Shown one piece after another: positions 28,520 through 36,434 of a DNA stretch of 64,000 nt. The DNA is from Chryseobacterium sp. Marseille-Q5410. GTDB taxonomy: Bacteria; Bacteroidota; Bacteroidia; Flavobacteriales; Weeksellaceae. The stretch spans positions 1,612,001 through 1,676,000 of the forward strand of contig CAMPOT010000001.1 of NCBI GenBank assembly GCA_946892665.1, given 5' to 3'. A model generated the notes under the pieces. That model saw only the letters and a list, made by a program, of their open reading frames with translations. It was not told where the DNA came from and did not search any database. Made by a program: the position numbers and the translations under genes. Position 1 is the stretch's first letter; each line of letters opens with the position of its first letter.

Positions 28520-30292
28520 ATGAATTCCCTAGAAAAAATATCGGCATTGCGCCAAAAAATGACAGAAAACCACATCGATGCCTTCATTGTATATTCCGCA
28601 GATCCTCACATGAGCGAATATTTGCCCAAAGAATGGCAAGAGCGCAGCTGGATTTCCGGATTTACGGGTTCGGCGGGTTTTGTAGTTTTCACCAAGGATA
28701 AAGCAGGTTTGTGGACGGATGGTAGATATTTCGTTCAAGCTGCTGCAGAACTTAAAGATTCCGGAATTGAACTGATGAAAATGGGTGAAGAAAACACTCC
28801 GGATTATATCGACTGGATTATTTCGCAACTTCCAAACGGTGGAAAAGTCGCTGTAAATGCAGTAGCAACATCACATGCCAACTGGGAAGATCTTTACCAA
28901 AAATTATCTCGAAAAAATATTGAATTGCTCGATTTACCTTTGTTAAAAGACGTTTGGACCAACCGTAATGCTGACGCTCAGAAAAATCCAGTGTTTGTAC
29001 ATCCTGTGGAAAGAGCCGGGAAATCTGTTGTCCAAAAATTAATGGATATTCGTCAGAAAATGGAAGAATTGGAAGCTTCTGTGCATGTGATTTCAAGTTT
29101 GGATGATGTGGCGTGGACTTTAAATTTACGAGGAAGCGATGTAGAATCTAATCCTGTGTTTTTAGGATATATTGTACTGACCAAAAATGAAGCAAAACTC
29201 TTTGTGGATTTAGAAAAAATGGATACTGATGCCAGAAAACAAATGGAGGATTCGCAGGTGAAAATGTTGCCTTATGAAGATTTTTATACGGAACTTCAAA
29301 CCATCCAAAATGAAAAAGTTTTGGTTTCTCCAAACAGCAATCAATTGATTTTTGAGGCTTTAAAAGAGAAAAATACCTTGATCAAAGCGCCTGTTCCCGG
29401 GAATTTAATGAAAGCCATTAAAAACGAAACCGAATTACAGGGTTTCCGCACGGTCATGCAGCGCGATGGAGTAGCGATGGTGAAATTCCTCTACTGGCTC
29501 ACGCAACAAGCCGGAAAAGAACCGATGACCGAATATTCCATTGGTGAAAAATTATATGGTTTCAGAAAAGAAGGGAAGAATTTCGTTGGCGAAAGTTTCG
29601 GAAGCATCATTGGTTATAAAGAAAATGGGGCGATTATGCACTATTCTGCACCGAAAGAAGGCAGTAAATCTGTGACCAATGATTCCTCAATTTTAGTAGA
29701 TTCCGGAGGTCAGTATTTGGAAGGAACTACTGATATTACCAGAACTTTGGCTTTAGGAGCGGTTTCCGATGAATTCAAGCGCAATTCCACACTGGCATTG
29801 AAAGGATTAATTCAGCTTTCTATGGTGAAATTTCCTAAAGGAACTCGCGGCGTTCAGTTGGATGCTTTTGCGAGACTTGCGCTTTGGAAAGAAGGAAAAG
29901 ACTATAACCACGGTACCGGACACGGTGTCGGAAGTTTTATGAATGTGCATGAAGGTCCCCAAAACATCCGCAAAGACATGAATTTCCAGGAACTGATTCC
30001 GGGAATGGTTCTTTCCAACGAACCTGGTTTCTATCTTGAAAATCACTACGGAATCCGTCATGAAAACTTAATTGCCGTAAAAGAAGTGGAACAAACCGAA
30101 TTTGGAACTTTTTATGAATTCGAAACCCTTACCATTTGTCCATTTGACCGTAATGTCATTGATGTTTCTTTGCTTACTGAACCCGAAATCAACTGGCTCA
30201 ATGCCTACCACGATTGGTGTAAAGAGAAATTGGCCGAGGATTTGGATGGTGAAGTGAAAGAATGGTTTTTAGAACTGGTAAAACCTCTATAA
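28520..30292 (+). CDS. Aminopeptidase P family (Xaa-Pro aminopeptidase)
   Basis: Di-manganese metallopeptidase of family M24B releasing N-terminal residues before proline. The 590-aa size matches the long, three-domain form (two creatinase-like N domains plus the pita-bread catalytic domain). Metal ligands are visible: VDSGGQYLEGTTDITRT (two Asp), GTGHGVGSFMNVHEGP (His), LSNEPGFYLE (Glu) and a late ENL region. ATG 28520 fits the family start (MNSLEKISALRQKM); an upstream ATG at 28448 adds a basic stretch. No signal peptide, so cytosolic. Confidence 0.92.
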   Translation: MNSLEKISALRQKMTENHIDAFIVYSADPHMSEYLPKEWQERSWISGFTGSAGFVVFTKDKAGLWTDGRYFVQAAAELKDSGIELMKMGEENTPDYIDWIISQLPNGGKVAVNAVATSHANWEDLYQKLSRKNIELLDLPLLKDVWTNRNADAQKNPVFVHPVERAGKSVVQKLMDIRQKMEELEASVHVISSLDDVAWTLNLRGSDVESNPVFLGYIVLTKNEAKLFVDLEKMDTDARKQMEDSQVKMLPYEDFYTELQTIQNEKVLVSPNSNQLIFEALKEKNTLIKAPVPGNLMKAIKNETELQGFRTVMQRDGVAMVKFLYWLTQQAGKEPMTEYSIGEKLYGFRKEGKNFVGESFGSIIGYKENGAIMHYSAPKEGSKSVTNDSSILVDSGGQYLEGTTDITRTLALGAVSDEFKRNSTLALKGLIQLSMVKFPKGTRGVQLDAFARLALWKEGKDYNHGTGHGVGSFMNVHEGPQNIRKDMNFQELIPGMVLSNEPGFYLENHYGIRHENLIAVKEVEQTEFGTFYEFETLTICPFDRNVIDVSLLTEPEINWLNAYHDWCKEKLAEDLDGEVKEWFLELVKPL

Positions 30293-30312
30293 ATAGATTT
30301 TAAAATCCTTTG

Positions 30313-30340
30313 AAAGTGCAGCATTTGTTGCACTTTTTTT
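30313..30340 (+). terminator. Rho-independent terminator after the aminopeptidase gene
   Basis: Stem AAAGTGCA / TGCACTTT with an 8-nt loop, followed by a T run. Confidence 0.8.
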
Positions 30341-30409
30341 GTGTATCATTAAAACTAAACCTGCAAAATTCAAAGAAACAGGTCGCGAAGTTTTGATTAA
30401 ATTTGCAAC

Positions 30410-31795
30410 ATGAACAAAGACACCATCTGCGCTTTAGCAACAGCCAACGGAATAGGAGCACTCGGAATCATCCGCCTTTCCGGGGAAGAAGCGGTAAGTA
30501 TTGCCCAAAAATCTTTCAAAGGTAAAAATCTGGAAAAACAGAAAAGCCATACCGTGCATTACGGCTACATGGTGGATGGTGAAGAAATCATTGATGAAAT
30601 TATGGTTTCGGTTTTTTTGGCTCCAAAAACTTTTACTACAGAAAATGTGGTGGAAATTTCCTTCCACGGTTCGCCTTTCATTGGGAAAAGAATTCTTGAA
30701 GTTTTAATTAAAAACGGCGCAAGAATGGCCAAAGCCGGCGAATTTACCATGCGTGCATTTATGAATGGTAGAATTGATCTCTCTCAAGCAGAAGCGATTG
30801 CAGATATAATTGCCAGCGAAAATGAAGCATCCAGAAAAGTGGCAATTAATCAGCTGAAAGGTGGAATTACCAATGAAATTTCGATTCTAAGAACCGATTT
30901 GCTCAATTTTGTATCGTTAATAGAACTTGAACTGGACTTCGCAGAAGAGGATGTGGAATTTGCTGACAGAACAGCACTTATCGGACTTTTAAAAAGAATC
31001 GAGGAGAAATTAAAATCACTTATTGAAAGTTTCCAGTACGGGAATGCGGTGAAAAATGGAGTAGCAGTGGCGATTTTAGGGAAACCTAACGCCGGAAAAT
31101 CAACGCTGCTAAATGCCCTGCTGAAAGAAGAGCGCGCCATTGTAAGCAATATCGCAGGAACTACCCGCGACACTATTGAAGAATTGCTGCACATTAAAGG
31201 AAATGCTTTCCGACTGATTGACACCGCTGGTTTACGGGAAACTACCGATGAAATCGAGAAAATCGGTGTTAAAAAAGCCATTGAAAAAGTGGAGCAGGCG
31301 GAAATCCTGATTTACCTCATCGATTCGGCAACCAATGATTTTACCGAAGATTTATTGATGATCAAGCCCTTGCTTCGTAACGATTTAAAACTCATCGTTT
31401 GCGCCACCAAAATTGATGAAGTGTTGCCATCACAGCATGAGAAAATGGAAGCTTTGCTAAGACAAGAAATCGCACTGGAATTTGACTTTATCAAAATATC
31501 TGCACTCGAAAACCAAAATCTTCAAGATCTGAAAAACGAGCTATCCTCCTATGTTGAAGAGCTTAAAACACAGGAAAACAACGTCGTAATCACCAATCAG
31601 CGACACTTTCAGGCATTGCAAAAATCCCTGGAATCCGTTCAGAAAGTAGAAGAAGCGGTACACACCAAAATCTCCACCGAACTCTTGGCCTATGAACTTC
31701 GTAACGCCCTAGAATACCTCGGCGAAATTTCCGGAGAATTCACCAACGACGAAGTTTTAGGAAATATTTTTTCTAAGTTTTGTATCGGCAAATAG
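30410..31795 (+). CDS. mnmE: tRNA uridine-5-carboxymethylaminomethyl(34) synthesis GTPase
   Basis: MnmE works with MnmG to modify wobble U34 of tRNAs, using a formyl-THF-binding N domain and an inserted G domain. Seen: MNKDTICALATANGIGALGI start, GRIDLSQAEAIADII, P-loop GKPNAGKSTLLNALL (~residue 226), switch II DTAGLRET, CATKID, and the obligatory C-terminal FCIGK with the catalytic cysteine. The length of 461 aa is normal. The 3' end matches the sequence reused at 42271-42291, and an integrase gene lies just downstream, so this end appears to be an integration site (see findings). Confidence 0.97.
   Translation: MNKDTICALATANGIGALGIIRLSGEEAVSIAQKSFKGKNLEKQKSHTVHYGYMVDGEEIIDEIMVSVFLAPKTFTTENVVEISFHGSPFIGKRILEVLIKNGARMAKAGEFTMRAFMNGRIDLSQAEAIADIIASENEASRKVAINQLKGGITNEISILRTDLLNFVSLIELELDFAEEDVEFADRTALIGLLKRIEEKLKSLIESFQYGNAVKNGVAVAILGKPNAGKSTLLNALLKEERAIVSNIAGTTRDTIEELLHIKGNAFRLIDTAGLRETTDEIEKIGVKKAIEKVEQAEILIYLIDSATNDFTEDLLMIKPLLRNDLKLIVCATKIDEVLPSQHEKMEALLRQEIALEFDFIKISALENQNLQDLKNELSSYVEELKTQENNVVITNQRHFQALQKSLESVQKVEEAVHTKISTELLAYELRNALEYLGEISGEFTNDEVLGNIFSKFCIGK
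31778..31795 (+). other. attL-like site at the 3' end of mnmE
   Basis: TTTTGTATCGGCAAATAG encodes the last mnmE codons and its stop. It matches 14 of 18 bases of the sequence at 42274-42291. The 3' end of mnmE (trmE/thdF) is the known integration site of SGI1-type islands in Proteobacteria. The role here is inferred from position, the repeat and the neighbouring integrase. Confidence 0.55.
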
Positions 31796-31861
31796 TTACC
31801 CTTCATTTATTTTCTAACAGCTTGTCTTTGTAGTAGTTATAAATTAAAATTCTTCTCTTAT

Positions 31862-31930
31862 TTGTTGCCTAATAGTGTTTTTTCGTGTATATTGTTGCCC
31901 AGATGTTGCTCAAGCAACAAATTTGTTGCC
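31862..31930 (+). repeat. TTGTTGCC arm-type repeats, left end
   Basis: Three direct copies of TTGTTGCC at 31862, 31892 and 31923, plus a small palindrome (GTTGCTCAAGCAAC, about 31904-31918). The same octamer recurs near the other putative end at 42217-42235. Such clustered repeats next to a tyrosine integrase gene are typical integrase arm-binding sites; this is inference. The rest of 31796-32012 has no gene. Confidence 0.5.
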
Positions 31931-32012
31931 CAAAAGCATAACAAATTCAAAGTGGCGAGTTTCTGCACCATGCAGCACCACACAGCTACAAACAGCACCA
32001 TCTGGCACCAAG

Positions 32013-32409
32013 ATGAAAACCAGAATCCAAATTCCAAAACACTGTCAGCTTTGCGGGCAGGCATTCGTAGCACAGACGACTACCACAAGATTGTGGAGAC
32101 AACTGTGCGAAACGCGCGTACAAATTGCGGAAAAAAGAAGGAAAGATTCAGCATGCACTCAATGTAGAGATTTCTGCAAATGATGCAAAACCGCAGACCT
32201 TGCAAAGTCTGCAAACTGTGCAACCTCATCTCAACCTTAACACAAAAGAATTTCTCAGTGTTCAGGAAGCAGCAGATCTTCTCGGAGCAAGCCGGTGGAC
32301 CATACAAAGACTGGTGCAGAGAAACGTCCTGAATGCAGCCAAACTTGGACGCAGAACAATTATACAACGATCCGAAATAGATAACCTTTTTAAAACTGAT
32401 GGAAAATGA
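32013..32409 (+). pseudogene. Frameshifted zinc-ribbon / HTH (excisionase-like) gene
   Basis: Two reading frames together give one Bacteroidota mobile-element protein. Frame one starts at ATG 32013: MKTRIQIPKHCQLCGQAFVA then TTTTR, with the first Cys pair of a zinc ribbon. At ~32091 the frame shifts (+1 or -2); frame two continues with CGDNCAKRAYKLRKKEGKI, supplying the second Cys pair, then an MerR/excisionase-type HTH (FLSVQEAADLLGASRWTIQRLV) and RRTIIQRSEIDNLF. With two missing T bases restored the join would read TTTTRFCGDNCAKRAY, the expected family sequence. The stop overlaps the integrase start by 4 bp. Either a true lesion or a sequencing error; no slippery site is obvious. Confidence 0.7.
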
Positions 32410-33257
32410 AAGTAACATTAAGGCAACGCAAGAAAGGAAATAAAATTTCTCTTTATCTGGATATATATGACAAAGGAAAAAGGGAATATGAGTATTTAGG
32501 TCTGTATCTGAAGCCAACCCCCGAAAAAGGTTCTTTAAGCAAAGCACAGAAAGACGAAAACAAAAAGATCCTGGATCTGGCGGAACACATTCGGAGTAAA
32601 AAGCATCTGGAAGCTCAAAACAATTTTTACGGATTCCGAGATAAAGAAAAACAGAAAGGTAAATTCTATGAATTTTTTGATGTCTTAACAGAAAAGAAAA
32701 ACGAAAGTCTCGGAAACTATGGAAACTTGAATGCCGTACGGATCATGCTGAAAGAGTACGACCCCAAAGAGGTAACTTTCGAGCGGCTTAACCGTGAATG
32801 GGTGCAAGGACTTAAAGATTACTTGAATACCCAAGCCAAAACCAAAACCGGCGAACCGATTTCCTTAAACACCAGATACAACTATTTCAACCAACTACGT
32901 GCAGCACTGAAACAGGCAGTAAAAGAAGGACTGTTGCAGTCAAACCCCGCAGATTATGTTGAGCCTTTCAAGCAAGACGATGTGCAGCGTGAATTCCTTA
33001 CCCTGGAAGAAGTTCAGAAATTAGCAAACACCCATTGCCGGAATGAAACCCTGAAAAAGATGTTGTTATTTTCCTGCCTTACAGGTTTAAGGTGGTCCGA
33101 CATCGAAAAACTCAAATGGTCCGAAATCCAGTTTTCAGAAAATTTAGGTAATTTTATCAGGTTCGGCCAAAAGAAAACAAGCGGAGCAGAAACGCTGCCA
33201 ATTGCGGAAGAAGCCAGGGCACTTTTAGGCGAACAGAAAGGTGCAGATGAAAGATGA
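32406..33257 (+). pseudogene. Truncated tyrosine-type site-specific integrase
   Basis: Phage-like integrase of Bacteroidota islands, 283 aa left of about 400. The arm-binding and SAM-like core-binding domains are intact (~1-200), and the catalytic domain begins with the first Arg in TGLRWSDIEKL and the beta-hairpin Lys in GQKKTSGAETLPI. After GADER the frame stops; the HxxR box, second His and the Tyr nucleophile are missing. The following DNA is unrelated fragments. The protein cannot be an active recombinase. It is coupled to the HTH relic upstream, and is the probable former integrase of the island at mnmE. Confidence 0.85.
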
Positions 33258-33398
33258 TTTATTGCGTAAATTGGTGCCGGATGTACTGGAGAAGATTAAA
33301 GATGGCTTCTACAAAAAACGGTAATGCATAACCTTAGAATTTTAGCTATATTTGGTTTTGTATATCTTTTAACAAATTGTAAGATTTATTCAGAATAA
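33247..33398 (+). other. Two micro-ORFs at the integrase break point
   Basis: Frame one, 33247-33324, encodes MKDDLLRKLVPDVLEKIKDG and five more residues; it looks like the C-terminal scrap of a larger protein. Frame two, 33324-33398, starts on the overlapping TAATG and encodes MHNLRILAIFGFVYLLTNCK and four more residues, resembling a lipoprotein signal peptide with lipobox LTNC, then stops. Both may be debris of deletions; neither is recognised. Confidence 0.3.
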
Positions 33399-33433
33399 TA
33401 TATTGACATAATTTCCCCTATTTAAAAATATCC

Positions 33434-33542
33434 GTGAATCAGGAATTAGTAAAAACACTTTGGGCTACTGCCGACAAATTACGCAACAATATGGATGCGG
33501 CCGAATACAAGCATGTAGTTTTGGGGCTCATTTTCTTAAAAT
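33434..33542 (+). pseudogene. hsdM: 5' stub of a type I methyltransferase gene (hsdM)
   Basis: From GTG 33434 the frame reads [20 protein letters not shown] then [16 protein letters not shown], the characteristic N-terminus of type I restriction-modification HsdM (N6-adenine methylase). After 36 residues the IS982-related element begins and supplies a stop codon. No further hsdM, hsdS or hsdR sequence is seen anywhere in the window, including beyond the second IS copy, so a type I system was lost here. Confidence 0.8.
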
Positions 33543-33920
33543 AACCCGTAGTGCATTATAAAAAAGGTTACTCATAATACGAAAATTTCGTATATTGTAT
33601 TGACTATCAATCTAATACATTATGAATAACCTAGATGCAATTTACGATTTTATTTTAAAGGAATTAAGAAAATTAACGATCAAAGAAAATTTTATTTCAA
33701 ACCAATTAAACCAAAATTATCTGATTTAGAACTCATTGCAATAAATATTTCTGCAGAATATTTATCGAAACAATTACGCAAAATCTTTTAACGGTTTTTA
33801 AAACAAGGGTATTGAGCAAAATAACAGCATTAACTTTCATTCAGTTTGTAAATGTTTTTGTTTTCAATAGAAAAATGAATAGTCTTAAAATTGAATTAAT
33901 TTAATAATGCACTACGAGTT
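33543..33920 (+). mobile_element. IS982-family element, internally deleted copy
   Basis: A 378-bp derivative of the element at 39404-40382. Both outer ends are kept (AACCCGTAGTGCATTAT left; ATAATGCACTACGAGTT right). The transposase N-terminus starts at 33622 (MNNLDAIYDFILKELRKLTI), has a 1-base deletion near 33690, and loses the middle: sequence jumps from GAATATTTATCGA to AAACAATTACGC near 33770, with a short shared GA at the junction. It keeps both inverted repeats and so could have moved as a MITE-like passenger. Confidence 0.85.
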
Positions 33921-33950
33921 TTAGGAATTAAAACGGACAATCATAAAATT

Positions 33951-35252
33951 TTATTGGTTTAAAAGCATTTCTTTCAATGCATCAAATTCAGGTTGAATAA
34001 CGATTGATTTCTTTTCTTGTTGCATTAATGAAATTAATTCTTCAGGAATTTCAACATCAATTTGAATGGCTTTTTCTACTGCTTTCGGAAATTTAACCGG
34101 ATGCGCAGTTTCCAAAATCAATCCTTTTTTATCTGGATTATTCTGTAAAAATTCATCTAAAACCGAATACGCAACCGCACCATGAGGTTCCAAAATATAA
34201 CCAGTTTTTTCATACACCTCAGCAATCGTTTGCAAAGTTGTTTTATCAGAAACCGAAGTTGAACTGATTAGGTTTTTCAATTCATCAAAATCCTCATGCA
34301 ACAATTCTAAAATTCGTACAAAATTACTCGGATCTCCAACATCCATAGCATTGGAAAGCGTGGCTACAGCTTCTTTTGGTTCGTATTTTTCAGTTTGTAA
34401 AAAATTCGGAATAACATCATTCGCATTACAAGCTGCAATAAAATGCTCCGCAGGAATTCCTCTGAAATAGGCTAAAATTCCTGCACAAATATTTCCAAAA
34501 TTTCCACTCGGAACACAAATTACAGGTTTTTCAGAATGTTTTTGCTTCCATTGTTTATAAGCTAACAAATAATAAATCTGCTGCGGAAGCCATCTCGCAA
34601 CATTAATGGAATTAGCTGAAGTTAATAAAATTTTCTCATTGGTTTCTTCATCAGAAAATGCTTGTTTTACTAGTTTCTGACAGTCATCAAAACTACCTTC
34701 CACTTCCAAAGCTTTTATATTTTCACCCAATGCAGTCAGTTGTTTTTCCTGAACCGGACTTACCCGATTTTTGGGATACAAAATCACCACTTCTACATTG
34801 GGAACTTTATAAAATCCGTTTGCAACAGCACCACCAGTATCACCGGAAGTTGCCACCAAAACGGTCACTTTTCGGGTTTCATCTTTCAGAAAATACGACA
34901 AACAACGACTCATAAATCTAGCGCCGACATCTTTAAAAGCCAACGTTGGTCCATGAAAAAGCTCCAATACATCGATGTTTTCAGAAATAGGTTTTAATGG
35001 AATATCGAAAGCAATGGTTTCTGAAACGATTTTACGAAGTTCCGGTTCCGGAATTTCGTCTCCCACAAAATCTTTCAAGCATTGAAAAGCGATTTCTTCA
35101 TCGGAATATTTCTCAATATTTTGAACAAAATCTTCTGACAATTGCGGAATATTTTCAGGGAAAAACAAACCTTTGTCTTTGCCTTGTCCTTTTATGGTTG
35201 CTTCTTTAAAATTGACGACTTCGTCTTTATGTTTAAGGTTGTAGAATTTCAT
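33951..35252 (-). CDS. thrC: Threonine synthase
   Basis: PLP enzyme converting O-phosphohomoserine to threonine, last step of the pathway (433 aa). Seen: MKFYNLKHKDEVVNFKEA start, LELFHGPTLAFKDVGARFMS with the PLP lysine, VATSGDTGGAVANGF phosphate loop, and SANSINVARWLPQ. ATG 35252 is the family-like start; another in-frame ATG at 35282 adds ten basic residues. It is the third gene of thrA-thrB-thrC, separated from thrB by a spacer of 7-nt repeats. An IS982 derivative ends 30 bp beyond its stop. Confidence 0.95.
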   Translation of the reverse strand: MKFYNLKHKDEVVNFKEATIKGQGKDKGLFFPENIPQLSEDFVQNIEKYSDEEIAFQCLKDFVGDEIPEPELRKIVSETIAFDIPLKPISENIDVLELFHGPTLAFKDVGARFMSRCLSYFLKDETRKVTVLVATSGDTGGAVANGFYKVPNVEVVILYPKNRVSPVQEKQLTALGENIKALEVEGSFDDCQKLVKQAFSDEETNEKILLTSANSINVARWLPQQIYYLLAYKQWKQKHSEKPVICVPSGNFGNICAGILAYFRGIPAEHFIAACNANDVIPNFLQTEKYEPKEAVATLSNAMDVGDPSNFVRILELLHEDFDELKNLISSTSVSDKTTLQTIAEVYEKTGYILEPHGAVAYSVLDEFLQNNPDKKGLILETAHPVKFPKAVEKAIQIDVEIPEELISLMQQEKKSIVIQPEFDALKEMLLNQ

Positions 35253-35310
35253 TTTTTTATTTTTGGAATTTGGGAATTTCATTTGTGAGAATTATGTTTT
35301 TAAAATATTT

Positions 35311-35371
35311 CGAAGTTCAAACTTCGTGCTTCAAGCATTCGTCTTCTGACATTTGACATCTAACTTCTTTC
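35311..35371. repeat. Heptanucleotide periodic spacer between thrB and thrC
   Basis: Nine degenerate 7-nt units (plus strand): CGAAGTT, CAAACTT, CGTGCTT, CAAGCAT, TCGTCTT, CTGACAT, TTGACAT, CTAACTT, then CTTTCTT running into the thrB stop. Units end in TT or AT and share the period seen at 6980, 7326 and 36399. Confidence 0.7.
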
Positions 35372-36292
35372 TTAATCAACAATTTGAATTCCGGAATTAT
35401 TTATTTTTGAAACATACACATAGTTTTCAACACCAATTTCATTGAATTCAAATTCCATCATTTCGCCCACTTCTTTCGCAGTTTCTTCCGTTTCGCTCAA
35501 CATAAAAATAGAAGGGCCAGAACCGGAAATTCCACCTCCAAGTGCGCCTAAACCAAAAGCTTTAGTTTTAATTAAATCGAATTTAGGAATTAAAATACTT
35601 CTAACCGGCTCTACAATTACATCCATCAAACTTCTACCAATCAAATCAAAGTCATTTTTCAAAATTCCGGCAACTAAACCGGCAATATTTCCCCATTGCG
35701 TCACCGCATCTTTTAGTTGAATATTTTTTTTCAGGATTTGTCTTGCATCAGCAGTTTTTACTTCCACTTGCGGATGAACAGCTGTTACAAATAAATTCGG
35801 TGAACTAAGCGGAATAATATCCAAAGGATGTGAAGATTTCACGAGCGTAATGCCGCCATAAATACAAGGCGCAATATTATCCGCATGTTGAACTCCGGAA
35901 GCCAACTCTTCTCCAAACATGGCAAATTTTACCAATTCTTCATTGGAAAGTGGTTTTCCCAACAATTCATTAATTCCAAAAGCGGCTCCAGCTGCACTTG
36001 CAGCACTGGAACCCAATCCGCTTCCCGGTTTTATATTTTTATGAATACGGACTTCGACTCCCTTATCATATCCCAAAGCTTCAAAAATCTTGAGAATAAC
36101 CACTCCGGCTACATTTTTTTCCGCAGCTTCGGGTAAACCAAAATCATCGGTATGCGTAATTCGAACGCCTGGAATTTGACTCAATTCAAACTCCATTTCA
36201 TCGAAAGGTGCATTAATTGCCATTCCTAATATATCGAAACCACAAACCAAATTGGCAACCGTTGCCGGTGCCTGGATTTTTATTTTTTTCAT
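35372..36292 (-). CDS. thrB: Homoserine kinase
   Basis: GHMP-family kinase (306 aa) phosphorylating homoserine to O-phosphohomoserine. Seen: N-terminal IKIQAPATVANLVCGFDILG, the ATP loop PGSGLGSSAASAAGAAFG, and a C-terminal GALGGGISGSGPSIFML. It lies between thrA (142-bp spacer) and thrC (119-bp spacer) in one operon. Confidence 0.95.
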   Translation of the reverse strand: MKKIKIQAPATVANLVCGFDILGMAINAPFDEMEFELSQIPGVRITHTDDFGLPEAAEKNVAGVVILKIFEALGYDKGVEVRIHKNIKPGSGLGSSAASAAGAAFGINELLGKPLSNEELVKFAMFGEELASGVQHADNIAPCIYGGITLVKSSHPLDIIPLSSPNLFVTAVHPQVEVKTADARQILKKNIQLKDAVTQWGNIAGLVAGILKNDFDLIGRSLMDVIVEPVRSILIPKFDLIKTKAFGLGALGGGISGSGPSIFMLSETEETAKEVGEMMEFEFNEIGVENYVYVSKINNSGIQIVD

Positions 36293-36398
36293 CTTAAATT
36301 TTTGCTACCAATATTCCGCAACTTCGTTGCTTCTTATTAATTTGAAAATATTTTTTTTTAAGCCCTTCGTTTCCGAAATCAAAAATTAACACATTTTT

Positions 36399-36434
36399 GA
36401 AGCTTCGGATATCCGACTTCAAACTTCAAACTTT
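36399..36434. repeat. Heptanucleotide periodic spacer between thrA and thrB
   Basis: Five 7-nt units on the plus strand (GAAGCTT, CGGATAT, CCGACTT, CAAACTT, CAAACTT) ending on the thrA stop codon. The array sits on the stop-codon side of thrA, like the array that abuts thrB. The remaining 36293-36398 is AT-rich without a gene. Confidence 0.65.

Noticed and set aside
30398..30405. TAAATTTG as the mnmE promoter
   Set aside because: It lies 4 bp before the start codon and has no TTG upstream; it would give a leaderless or truncated message.
31778..31800. tRNA gene as integration target
   Set aside because: No cloverleaf or CCA-type end is seen near the integrase; the repeated sequence is the mnmE 3' end.
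31862..32167. Longer frames over the attL-proximal repeats
   Set aside because: They read through TTGTTGCC repeats; only the part after ATG 32013 matches a family, in a different frame.
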